A DNA stretch of 32,311 nt from Verrucomicrobiota bacterium (GTDB lineage Bacteria; Verrucomicrobiota; Kiritimatiellia; CAIQIC01; JAGNIJ01): the NCBI GenBank assembly GCA_022704185.1, contig JAKJGV010000011.1, positions 1 through 32,311 on the forward strand. The letters are read 5' to 3'. Positions 7,505-15,647 of the stretch are shown piece after piece. A model generated the notes under the pieces. The model did not search any database, was not told where the DNA came from, and saw nothing but the letters and a program-made list of their open reading frames with translations. A program made the translations under genes and the position numbers. Position 1 is the stretch's first letter. Each line of letters begins with the position of its first letter.

Positions 7505-7867
7505 CTACAGACTCAGCCAGCCGAAAACAAACGCGATCAAGATGAATACCAGCACCGCGACCAAAGCGATCGAAAACCACGGCAGCGGACTCCCGTCTAT
7601 CTTCCGGCGCTCCGACTTTGAATACACTGCCGCCACCGCGAGAATAAGCGACACGGCCAGCGTTGCGCTGAACGCGATGTAGTTCTGTTTCAGGTGCGGA
7701 ACCGCCCCCGCGCCGGGGGATCCGGATCCATGCACCGCCGCGGGACCCACGAGCGGAAGAATCGTGCAAAGAAAAAGAAACGACAACCCGGACAGAATCG
7801 TCAGCACATTTCCCGCCATGGGCAACGCCATGAAAGGGATCACTCTTTCGCTGCGCTTTTCACTCAT
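7505..7867 (-). CDS. Small integral membrane protein, unknown function
   Basis: I do not recognise a family. From the ATG at 7867 the protein has 120 residues and three predicted hydrophobic helices: about 15-40, 63-82 and 97-118. Short polar links separate them, and the linker after helix 2 is basic (KSERRK). The ATG at 7867 was chosen because AGGTGG lies just upstream; starts at 7882 and 7942 are in frame but lack a ribosome binding site. It lies between an LpxL-like acyltransferase and the MenE-like gene on the same strand, so it could be an envelope protein, but nothing in its sequence gives a function. Confidence 0.7.
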   Translation of the reverse strand: MSEKRSERVIPFMALPMAGNVLTILSGLSFLFLCTILPLVGPAAVHGSGSPGAGAVPHLKQNYIAFSATLAVSLILAVAAVYSKSERRKIDGSPLPWFSIALVAVLVFILIAFVFGWLSL

Positions 7868-8005
7868 TCGACCACCTGACATGAACGATTTGACATCCAA
7901 CCCCGAAAAACGTTCGTAAAGTAATCCCGAACCGCTCCGCAAACAAGAAAATATACCTTGGTCGCAGGGAGTCGGGATCGCGCGGCGGGGTTCGATCCAC
8001 CCTTC

Positions 8006-8875
8006 TCAGCCCGTCTCGTCCGGGGTCGTTCGCCAGCGGCGATGGAGCCAGATCCATTGTTCCGGGTATTCCCGGATGTGCTGTTCGATGATGCGCGTGT
8101 AGTTTTGCGTATGCTCGCGAATGGTTTCCGGCTCGCGATTCGGCGGCGGCTCGAGCAGCGGCAAAATCTTCACCAGGTGCCGCCCGCCGGGACGGCGGAC
8201 CATGAACACCGGCAGCACCGGTGCGCCGGACTGCGCGGACATATACGCAAGCCCGGGCGTGGTGCAAGCCGGCTTGCCGAAGAAATCCACAAAAACCCCC
8301 TCCGTGCGGATCATGTTCTGGTCGAGGATGAATCCCACGATCTCGTTCTTCCGCAAGGCCTGCAGGCACGCCCGGTAGGAGTTATGCGCGGGCACGAACT
8401 TCAAGCCGTAGCGGCTTCGGATGTCCATCCAGACATCGTTGATCGCCTTGTTCTTGATCTTCTTGGTGATGATGGTCAGCGGATAGCCCCACGTGGGCGC
8501 CGCGGTGCAGAGGAGGTCCCAGTTGCCCGTGTGCGCGGACAGCACGATCACGCCCTTGCCGCGCGACAATCCTGCCGCAATGTGTTCCGAGCCCTCCATC
8601 TCGACAAGCAAGCCCGGATACCCGCTGCGCGCGTCGATCAGGCGCATCAGTTCCATGACATTCATGCCGAGCCCGGCGTACATTCGCGAAACGATCGAGC
8701 GGATTTCCGTCTCGGGCTTGTCGGGGAAACTCCGGCGCAGCGCCTCACACGCGTCGTGACGGTGGTAGCGGACCACTGAACCGTAGATCCACCCGAGCCC
8801 CCTGCCGACGGCAAGAGCCATCGGCAACGGCAACCGCGAAAAAAGAAATGCCAGCACCTTCAGAAACCGGGCCAC
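8006..8875 (-). CDS. Lipid A biosynthesis acyltransferase family protein (LpxL/HtrB-like)
   Basis: The 289-residue protein belongs to the LpxL/HtrB family, which transfers an acyl chain to the lipid A precursor at the inner membrane. The catalytic HxxxxD motif is visible in SAHTGNWDL. The later DQN and FFGKPACTT segments are family landmarks, and the C-terminal PEQWIWLHRRW is the typical end motif. An N-terminal hydrophobic segment supplies the membrane anchor. I place the start at GTG 8875, because GGAGG lies 10 nt upstream and the protein then begins like homologues. An upstream TTG at 8926 would overlap the GH31 gene and lacks support. Some members of this superfamily acylate other lipids, so the exact substrate is inferred. 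It indicates an LPS-type outer membrane. Confidence 0.9.
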   Translation of the reverse strand: MARFLKVLAFLFSRLPLPMALAVGRGLGWIYGSVVRYHRHDACEALRRSFPDKPETEIRSIVSRMYAGLGMNVMELMRLIDARSGYPGLLVEMEGSEHIAAGLSRGKGVIVLSAHTGNWDLLCTAAPTWGYPLTIITKKIKNKAINDVWMDIRSRYGLKFVPAHNSYRACLQALRKNEIVGFILDQNMIRTEGVFVDFFGKPACTTPGLAYMSAQSGAPVLPVFMVRRPGGRHLVKILPLLEPPPNREPETIREHTQNYTRIIEQHIREYPEQWIWLHRRWRTTPDETG

Positions 8876-8918
8876 GATATCCGAACCTCCGCGGCAGGCC
8901 GCGGACGCAAACGCCCGC

Positions 8919-11111
8919 TCACGCAAGCACGAACCGCAAGGCCACCGCCTCGTTCGCGCTTCTCACCTGCACCTCGCAGAATTGATGCCCGGACTTGACC
9001 TCTCCTGCAAGACATTCCCGCGTGAAACGATGCTTGAGGACCCGCACCGCGCCGCGTCCGACGCGCGCTTCAACACGCGCCACGCTCGCCGTATCCGGAA
9101 CGCGCACGCGAATGACGTATCGCCGCTGCTTCGGCATTCCCGCGTACGCGCCCTTCGGCGCGTCCACGTTCAGCTCGATCGCGCGGCCCGTTGCCCGCGC
9201 GCGGACCCGCGTGACAGCGAAACGGCCCTTCTCGTGATCGCAACTCTCGCCGTCATCCTCGTAAAGCGAGTATTCCGACGCCTGGACCATGTCCGGGAAA
9301 TAGTCGAAATGGAGCTCTTCCGGCGCTCTCGTGCCGATCGCGTTTCCGACCTTCTGCGACGGGATGATCGCGCCGCCGCGCACGTACGTCGGAATCCGCT
9401 CCAGCGGAATCTCGATCGTGCCGTCGCGCATGCCCAGGATCACTTCATCCGTCTCCAGTCCGTACCACGTCGCATTCGGGAAGTACGCGCGCTTGCGGAG
9501 CGTACGGCTCGTTTTGTCCACCGGCCCGTCCGCCGGGACCACGAAAAGGTCGCGCCCGACCAGGTACTGGTGCTTGCGCAAGAGCGCGCCGCCGTCGTTG
9601 TCGTTGTATTCGAGGTACAGAGGGCGGACGATCGGCAGGCCCGACTCGTGCGCCTCGCGCGCGAGCGTGTAGAAATACGGGGCCAGCGCGTAGCGGATGC
9701 GCGTCTGCTTCCGGAACAACCGCTTCGCCTTGTCGCTGAACTTCCACGGCTCGCGGTCCCCGTGGTCGCTGTGCGTGCGGAACACCGGGCTCATCGCGCC
9801 GAACTGGGCCCAGCGGATGAACAACTCCTCGTCCACCTGCTTGCCGAAGAAACCACCGATATCGTGCGACCAATACGCCGCGCCGAGATTGCCCGAGCGC
9901 GCGGTGAACTCGACCTGGAACTGCAGCATGTGCCACTCGGACGGTGTATCGCCGGAAAACTGCACCGGGTACCGGTGCGATCCGATGCCGCCCCAACGCG
10001 CGAGGATCATGCCGCGCTTGCGGGTCTTCTTCTCCGCGAGCTCGAAATACTGCCGGTTCGCCCAGAGCTGGCTGTCGGTGTTCACGAACGGCGGCTTGAT
10101 CCAGCCGTCAATCCACCAGAAGTCCATGCCCTGGTCGTGAAACGGCCCGAGCAGGATATCGTTCCACGCCCGCACCGCCTCCTTGTGGGACCAGTCGCAC
10201 GACCACTGCCCCTGGTGCGGCAGCGCGCCGAGGCGCTTCCGGATCGCCGGGATGTGGCTGTCGCTCGCAGGCAGCGAATCGTAGTTGTCGTAACCGGGAT
10301 GATCGTTGAGGGACGTGCGGCAGCCGAGCCGGTGCAGTTCCGCGAAGGTCTTCTCCGGGTTCGGGAAGAACTTCTTGTTCCAATCGTACCCGCCCCACCC
10401 TCCACGCCAGTCGGTGTCAATCACCATGACGTCCATCGGCACGCCTTCGCGGCGGTAGCGCTTCACGAGGTCAATCACCTCGCGATCGCGGTAGGCATAC
10501 CAGCGCGAGTACCAGAAGCCGAACGTCCAGCGCGGCACCATCGGAATGGGTCCGAGAACCGTGATGAAATCCTTCAGCGCGGCCTTGTAGTCGGCGCCGT
10601 ACGCGAAGAAGTATCCGTCGGAAACCACGGCATGCCCGCGGCACTCCGGCCAGTCGTGTTCCTTGTTCCAGTACACGCGCGGCTCGTCCGCGAGATAATG
10701 TCCGCCGTCCGTGCTGAGAATGCCTTCGACCGGAAAATGCTGCGGCCCGCCGCACCACTTCCACTGGTCCAGGCAGCGCGTCACCGTGCCGAGGTTCCCC
10801 GCGTCCTTCTTGCCCGGAGTCCAGACCGTTTTACGGCCCTGGAAATCCCGGTGCTCGATGCGGAGATTCGCGCCGCTGAACGCTTCGCCGTTGTCTTCGT
10901 AGAACAACTCGACTTGCGCCGTCTTGATGTGCAGCTTCTTGCGCTTCAACGTGCATTCGGCCGGGACCGGCTTCGCGGGCTTCGGACCGACAAGCAGCGA
11001 CGGCCCGTCGCTGAAACTTCCTCCGTGCGCGTATTCGAGCCTGATGCATCCCGGCGAGTAGACGGTGAATCGAGCGTTGCCGATGGTGACGGGCGTCTTG
11101 CGGGCAGACAT
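8919..11111 (-). CDS. Glycoside hydrolase family 31 enzyme (alpha-glucosidase/alpha-xylosidase type)
   Basis: The 730-residue protein has the GH31 layout: an N-terminal beta-sandwich (about 1-180), a TIM barrel (about 190-520) and C-terminal beta domains. The candidate nucleophile is D335 in WWIDGW and the acid/base is D388 in FSGDTPSEW. The ARWGG, WSHDIGG and RTHSDHG segments are also typical. The usual DMNE nucleophile motif is replaced by IDGW, so a specificity other than plain maltose-type alpha-glucosidase is likely. No signal peptide is visible, which suggests cytosolic action on imported oligosaccharides. The start at ATG 11111 is six bases after AAAGGA; an ATG two codons upstream would sit directly on that sequence. 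It is divergent from the EIIA-HTH gene. Confidence 0.92.
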   Translation of the reverse strand: MSARKTPVTIGNARFTVYSPGCIRLEYAHGGSFSDGPSLLVGPKPAKPVPAECTLKRKKLHIKTAQVELFYEDNGEAFSGANLRIEHRDFQGRKTVWTPGKKDAGNLGTVTRCLDQWKWCGGPQHFPVEGILSTDGGHYLADEPRVYWNKEHDWPECRGHAVVSDGYFFAYGADYKAALKDFITVLGPIPMVPRWTFGFWYSRWYAYRDREVIDLVKRYRREGVPMDVMVIDTDWRGGWGGYDWNKKFFPNPEKTFAELHRLGCRTSLNDHPGYDNYDSLPASDSHIPAIRKRLGALPHQGQWSCDWSHKEAVRAWNDILLGPFHDQGMDFWWIDGWIKPPFVNTDSQLWANRQYFELAEKKTRKRGMILARWGGIGSHRYPVQFSGDTPSEWHMLQFQVEFTARSGNLGAAYWSHDIGGFFGKQVDEELFIRWAQFGAMSPVFRTHSDHGDREPWKFSDKAKRLFRKQTRIRYALAPYFYTLAREAHESGLPIVRPLYLEYNDNDGGALLRKHQYLVGRDLFVVPADGPVDKTSRTLRKRAYFPNATWYGLETDEVILGMRDGTIEIPLERIPTYVRGGAIIPSQKVGNAIGTRAPEELHFDYFPDMVQASEYSLYEDDGESCDHEKGRFAVTRVRARATGRAIELNVDAPKGAYAGMPKQRRYVIRVRVPDTASVARVEARVGRGAVRVLKHRFTRECLAGEVKSGHQFCEVQVRSANEAVALRFVLA

Positions 11112-11416
11112 TTTCATTCCTTTGGTTTTGTAGTTTTAGCGTTTCGACAATGCGCGTGAGAGTATGATAGTTCCGTTTGAAATCTAGCAGTATTTTGTAT
11201 TCTACCCCGTCTCGCCATTTCTAACCCGGCCGACACAACTCCAGAAGACCCCATTCAGCCCACCACTGTTCCCATTCTGCTGGACGCATCAAGTGACTCG
11301 TAACAATCGCTACCTGTTGATAATATGGATGTTGCATATTCATATTCTCGCCTCACCTGCAATGTAGTGTCGTTGTATTGACATTTGTGCCTATATTGTG
11401 ATTTCTTTACCTAGGC
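11112..11416. other. AT-richer divergent intergenic region
   Basis: This 305-bp stretch separates the GH31 gene (minus) from the EIIA-HTH/Ehr operon (plus) and must hold both promoters. It is clearly richer in A and T than its neighbours. On the plus strand, TTGATA (11317-11322) followed by CATATT (11341-11346) with an 18-bp spacer is a weak promoter candidate. A TTGACA at 11378-11383 has no good -10 partner. TATCAT on the minus strand (11164-11169) is a possible -10 for GH31 with no clear -35. No ORF and no long palindrome were seen. Confidence 0.4.
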
Positions 11417-12115
11417 ATGAAGCTGTCTGTAAAAGATGCGGCTGAGTTGATGGGGGTCACGCCCAAGACGATCTACCGATGGATCCAGGAATCGGATCTG
11501 CCCGCATATCGTATCGAGGGTCAATACCGGCTCAACAAGATGTTGCTCCTTGAGTGGGCACGCGCGAAACGAATCAACGTCGCGGCTCCCATTCTGGAGG
11601 AAACACCGGGCGGGCCGGTAACCAAGCTGTCCGATGCTCTTCGCAACGGCGGCATCTTCTATCGCATCGGCGGCCATGACCGGGAATCGGTTCTCCGCGC
11701 CGTCGTGGAGATGTTGCGGTTGCCCGAATCGGTTGATCGTGAATTCGTCTACCAGGCCCTCCTCGCCCGCGAACGGCTGCAATCCACCGGCCTCGGTGGA
11801 GGCGTCGCCGTGCCGCACGTGCGCAATCCTCTTGTGCTCGATGTCGAGACGCCCGGCGTGACGCTCTGTTTCCTGGACAAGCCGGTTGATTTCGCCGCAC
11901 TCGACGGACAACCCGTGCAAGTGCTCTTCACCCTCGTGTCCCCCAGCGTTCGCGCGCACCTTTATCTGCTCTCGCGCCTGTCGTTCTGCCTGCAAGATCC
12001 GAAGTTCAAGGCAGCACTCCAAAGGCAGGCGATTCGCGAAGACATCATGGACGAGATCGTTCGCATCGAAACTTCCTTCCCCGGCGCCGATCCGTCCCAA
12101 GCGAGCCGGCCATGA
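11417..12115 (+). CDS. Helix-turn-helix - PTS EIIA (PtsN-like) fusion regulator
   Basis: The 232-residue protein starts with an excisionase/MerR-like DNA-binding helix-turn-helix (about 1-50; AAELMGVTPKTIYRWI). Residues about 68-225 form a type-2 EIIA domain of the PtsN/fructose family. The phosphorylatable histidine is H134 in GGVAVPHVRNP. In the PTS, this histidine receives phosphate from HPr/NPr; in PtsN-like proteins the phosphorylation state is a signal rather than part of sugar uptake. The fusion suggests a phosphorylation-controlled DNA-binding regulator. Its TGA overlaps the ATG of the next gene (ATGA), so it is translationally coupled to the Ehr-type complex and probably controls that operon; this last step is inference. 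No EI, HPr or sugar transporter is nearby. Confidence 0.9.
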   Translation: MKLSVKDAAELMGVTPKTIYRWIQESDLPAYRIEGQYRLNKMLLLEWARAKRINVAAPILEETPGGPVTKLSDALRNGGIFYRIGGHDRESVLRAVVEMLRLPESVDREFVYQALLARERLQSTGLGGGVAVPHVRNPLVLDVETPGVTLCFLDKPVDFAALDGQPVQVLFTLVSPSVRAHLYLLSRLSFCLQDPKFKAALQRQAIREDIMDEIVRIETSFPGADPSQASRP

Positions 12116-14085
12116 ATGGTCTCACGCCGGGTCTCCTTCTCTTCCTCGCGGGCGGAATCTGCGCGCTCGGCCTGCGCCGTTTCCCGGCAGCCGCCTCGTG
12201 GGCCGCCACGACGGGCGCCGTTCTCGGCAGCGTCGCGGGACTCTGCGGGGCGTTGAGTACGCTGATCCACGGCGTGACCGAAGCTTCCAGCTTCCCATGG
12301 TCCCTCCCCTACGCAGCCTTCGATCTCGCCCTCGACCCGCTCTCGGCGTTCTTCATGGTGCCGCTGTTCCTGCTGTCCGCGGTCTCGGCCCTGTACGGAG
12401 AACTCTATCTCCGACACGGAAAGAACGCACAACGGCGAGGGGATGCCGGGTTTCTCTTCAACCTGCTGGTGCTTTCCATGGCGCTCGTACTCGCGGCGCG
12501 CAATACCCTCCTCTTCCTCGTCGCGTGGGAGCTGATGGCGCTCAGCTCGTTTGCGTTGGTGATCTTCGAAGACACGGATGATTCGACGCGCAAGGCGGGC
12601 TGGAGCTACCTGATCGCATCCCAGGCCGGAACGGCATTCCTGTTCTTCTTCTTCATACTTCTCGGAAACGGGGCCACAGATTTTTCGGATTTCACGGCGC
12701 CCGCCGCCCCCGCGCGCAAAGCGATTCTCTTCGTCCTCGCGCTCGCCGGTTTTGGAACCAAGGCCGGGTTTGTCCCCCTGCACGTCTGGCTGCCGCGCGC
12801 ACATCCCGCCGCCCCCAGCCATGTCTCGGCCCTCATGTCAGGCATCATGATCAAGATGGGCATCTATGGGATTCTTCTCACGCTTCGGATCCTCGGCCCC
12901 CTCCCGCCGTGGTGCGGATGGCTGGTCACATCGATCGGGGCCTCGTCCGGTGTGCTCGGGGTGCTGTTCGCCCTGTCTCAACACGATTTGAAGAAGCTGC
13001 TGGCATATCACAGCGTGGAGAACATCGGGATCATCGCATTGGGCATGGGGCTCGGCATGCTGGGACTCGCCTATGAATTGCCGGCCATCGCCCTGCTGGG
13101 TTTCGCGGGAGCTATTCTGCATGTGGTGAATCACGCCCTGTTCAAGGGACTCCTGTTCCTCAGCGCGGGAAGCGTGCTGCAGGCGGCTCGCACTCGCGAA
13201 ATGGATCATCTCGGCGGCCTGGTCCGGCACATGCCCTTCACGGCCGCGGCCTTTCTCGTGGGTTCGGCGGCCATCTGCGGGCTTCCGCCGTTCAACGGGT
13301 TCGTAAGCGAGTTCCTGATCTACCTCGGCTCCCTCTATGCCGTGAGACAACCCACGGCCGAACCCTCGCTGGTCGCGCTGGGAATCCTGGCGAGCCTCGC
13401 GCTGATCGGAGGTCTGGCCCTTGCCTGCTTTGCAAAGGCCTTCTCGATCGTGTTTCTCGGCCATGCGCGATCTACCCAGGCCGGCAGGGTGGCCGACCCG
13501 GGACCGTTGATGACGGTCCCCATGGCCCTTCTCGCGATGCTGTGCCTCGCGATCGGCTGCAGCGCCCCCGCGATGTTCCCGCCCCTCATGCGGGTGGCCG
13601 CACAGCTTGCGGGACAAAACGAGCTGTCCACCGTCCTTCCCGATGTTCTGCCGGTCGCGTCGGCCCTGACGATGGGTGTCGGACTGCTGATCCTGCTCGT
13701 GATTGCCGCGGCCTTCACCCGGAAATGGGTGCTGCGCGGCCGTGATGCCGGTCTCGCGGAAACGTGGGGCTGCGCATACACGGCCCCGTCTCCCCGCATG
13801 CAGTACACCTCTTCGTCGTTTGCCTCTCCGATCGTCCGGTTCTTCTCATCCGTATTGAGGCCGATCGAAACGCACGCGCCTGTTGACGGACTGTTCCCGG
13901 CGCGCGGGCGCGTGGAAACGCATACGCCGGACGTGTTCGAGAACGCGCTTTACGAATCGCCCGCGCGATGGGGCGCGGAAAGGATGAGGCGGCTGCGAGG
14001 AAAGGTTCAGCATGGACATATGAACCTCTATGTCCTCTACATCGCCCTCACGCTGCTCGCCCTGCTGCTGTGGAAGCTCCTATGA
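12112..14085 (+). CDS. hyfB: HyfB-like antiporter-type membrane subunit of Ehr complex
   Basis: The 657-residue polytopic protein belongs to the NuoL/NuoM/MrpA family and resembles HyfB/HycC. It carries the conserved TM glutamate E140 (AWELMALSSF) and the channel lysines K217 (GFGTKAGFVP) and K248. The NuoL-type HDLKKLLAYHSVENIG segment is at about 291-306. It has roughly 14-16 helices, with a C-terminal helix after a cytoplasmic stretch. In this family such subunits translocate H+ or Na+ driven by redox change in the peripheral arm. It shares ATGA junctions with both neighbours, showing tight translational coupling. The name hyfB is by homology; the operon lacks a true NiFe site. Confidence 0.9.
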   Translation: MNGLTPGLLLFLAGGICALGLRRFPAAASWAATTGAVLGSVAGLCGALSTLIHGVTEASSFPWSLPYAAFDLALDPLSAFFMVPLFLLSAVSALYGELYLRHGKNAQRRGDAGFLFNLLVLSMALVLAARNTLLFLVAWELMALSSFALVIFEDTDDSTRKAGWSYLIASQAGTAFLFFFFILLGNGATDFSDFTAPAAPARKAILFVLALAGFGTKAGFVPLHVWLPRAHPAAPSHVSALMSGIMIKMGIYGILLTLRILGPLPPWCGWLVTSIGASSGVLGVLFALSQHDLKKLLAYHSVENIGIIALGMGLGMLGLAYELPAIALLGFAGAILHVVNHALFKGLLFLSAGSVLQAARTREMDHLGGLVRHMPFTAAAFLVGSAAICGLPPFNGFVSEFLIYLGSLYAVRQPTAEPSLVALGILASLALIGGLALACFAKAFSIVFLGHARSTQAGRVADPGPLMTVPMALLAMLCLAIGCSAPAMFPPLMRVAAQLAGQNELSTVLPDVLPVASALTMGVGLLILLVIAAAFTRKWVLRGRDAGLAETWGCAYTAPSPRMQYTSSSFASPIVRFFSSVLRPIETHAPVDGLFPARGRVETHTPDVFENALYESPARWGAERMRRLRGKVQHGHMNLYVLYIALTLLALLLWKLL

Positions 14086-15011
14086 AGCTCGTTCTCCAGA
14101 ATTTGGCCGCCCCGCTCCTGGGGATCCTTCTCGCGCCGCTGCTTCCGGGCATCGTCAACAAGGTAAAGGCCTTTTTCGCGGGCCGGCGTGGCCCCCCCCT
14201 GCTGCAGCTCTATTACGATCTCTTCAAACTGATGTCCAAGGGCGCCGTGTACAGCCACACCACGTCCTGGCTGTTCCGTGCGGGCCCCGTCGTCTCGACG
14301 GCATCCGTCCTCACCGCGCTGTTCTTCGTCCCCTGCGGGATGCGCGCCCCCTGCTCGTTCCCCGGCGACCTGTTGCTGGTCTTCTACCTCCTCGGGCTCG
14401 CGCGGTTCTTCACGGTGATCGCCGCCATGGATACCGGTTCCAGCTTCGAGGGCATGGGAGCCAGCCGCGAGGCGCAATTCTCGGCCTTCGCCGAAGTGGG
14501 GCTCTTCATCGCTTTCGCGGCGTTGGTGCGGATGACGGGACAGCTCTCGCTTTCCGACATCTTCGAACATGTCACCCCGGACCTCTGGCGCACGCACGCG
14601 CCCTCCCTCCTGCTCGGCGCCGTCGTGATCATGATTATTTTGCTGGCGGAGAATTCACGCATCCCGGTGGACGATCCCAACACGCATCTCGAATTAACCA
14701 TGATTCACGAGGTGATGGTGCTGGATCACGGCGGACCCGATTTCGCGATGATCCTCTACTCCTCCGCCCTGAAGCTCTGGCTTTTCGCGGCCTGGTTTGC
14801 GGGCGTCGTCGCACCTCGCTTCGAGGGTTCCAACGCGCTCACGGCGGCAGCCACCCTCGGCGGCATGCTGCTTGCGGCCGTCCTGACCGGCATCATCGAA
14901 TCAACCATGGCAAGGCTCCGCCTGCTGCGAGTGCCCCAACTCCTGATCGGAGCGGCCGCCCTTGCCTTCGTCGCGTTTCTTCTGACATGCCGGGGAGGCG
15001 CCCAGCCATGA
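14082..15011 (+). CDS. hyfC: HyfC/NuoH-like membrane subunit of Ehr complex
   Basis: The 309-residue protein with about eight helices belongs to the NuoH/HyfC/HycD family, which connects the peripheral redox arm with the ion-translocating membrane arm. The RRGPPLLQLYYDLFKL segment (about 35-50) and the cytoplasmic loop SRIPVDDPNTHLELTMIHE are the hallmark acidic loops near the quinone-like cavity in complex I relatives. The start is ATG 14082, inside the ATGA overlap with hyfB. Reading frames that begin earlier would only overlap hyfB. The gene also ends in an ATGA overlap with the next one. Confidence 0.93.
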   Translation: MKLVLQNLAAPLLGILLAPLLPGIVNKVKAFFAGRRGPPLLQLYYDLFKLMSKGAVYSHTTSWLFRAGPVVSTASVLTALFFVPCGMRAPCSFPGDLLLVFYLLGLARFFTVIAAMDTGSSFEGMGASREAQFSAFAEVGLFIAFAALVRMTGQLSLSDIFEHVTPDLWRTHAPSLLLGAVVIMIILLAENSRIPVDDPNTHLELTMIHEVMVLDHGGPDFAMILYSSALKLWLFAAWFAGVVAPRFEGSNALTAAATLGGMLLAAVLTGIIESTMARLRLLRVPQLLIGAAALAFVAFLLTCRGGAQP

Positions 15012-15643
15012 ACGATCTGCTCCTCATCCTCGTCATCCTCACCAACCTCCGCCTGCTGGCCTCGAGCCGGCTCGGCTCGTGCATCACATGGGCGGCGTGG
15101 CAGGGAATCGTGCTGGGCGTGCTCACGATCAGCGCGGCATGGCCCCATCCTCCGCTCCAGACCTGGGTGCTGGCCGTCATGGCCGCTTCGTTGAAGGGGC
15201 TCGTCTTTCCATGGCTCCTCTTCCGAACGCTCCGGCGCGTGCAGGTGCGCCGCGAAATCGAGCCCTATCTCGGATTCAACCTTTCCCTCGGAATCGGACT
15301 TCTGCTGCTTTGCGTCGCGTTCGGTCTTGCGCGGCGCCTGCCCGTCCCGGAGGGGCTCGGCAGCGCATTCTGGATGCCCGCCGCCTTCTTCTCGCTGCTC
15401 GCGGGACTCTTGCTCATCGTCGCGCGCAAGACGGCGATCATGCAGGTGATCGGCTATCTTGTGCTCGAAAACGGAATCTTTGCCTACGGCGCAGGCGCGG
15501 CGCGGCATGCGCCCCTTGTTCTGGAATTGGGCATACTGCTCGACTTGTTCGTGGCCGTTTTCGTGATGGGCATTGCCCTCTTTCATATCGCCCGCGACTT
15601 CGACCACATCAGCGTGGATCGCCTCGTGTCACTGAAGGAATGA
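15008..15643 (+). CDS. hyfE: HyfE-like membrane subunit of Ehr complex
   Basis: The 211-residue protein with about six to seven helices resembles HyfE, which contains a NuoK-like part. The LVLENGIFAYG segment carries an intramembrane glutamate typical of NuoK/HyfE proton paths. A C-terminal HISVDRLVSLKE tail is typical of HyfE. It starts in an ATGA overlap with hyfC and is followed by four bases before hyfF, so it is co-translated. HyfE-type subunits occur in group 4 hydrogenases of the Hyf type and in Ehr complexes. Confidence 0.88.
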   Translation: MNDLLLILVILTNLRLLASSRLGSCITWAAWQGIVLGVLTISAAWPHPPLQTWVLAVMAASLKGLVFPWLLFRTLRRVQVRREIEPYLGFNLSLGIGLLLLCVAFGLARRLPVPEGLGSAFWMPAAFFSLLAGLLLIVARKTAIMQVIGYLVLENGIFAYGAGAARHAPLVLELGILLDLFVAVFVMGIALFHIARDFDHISVDRLVSLKE

Positions 15644-15647
15644 CCGA

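Noticed and set aside
8982-11159. Plus-strand open frame of 725 codons opposite the GH31 gene
   Set aside because: It lies entirely antisense to a gene with clear catalytic motifs, and its translation is arginine-rich with no domain. Such long antisense frames are expected in GC-rich DNA.
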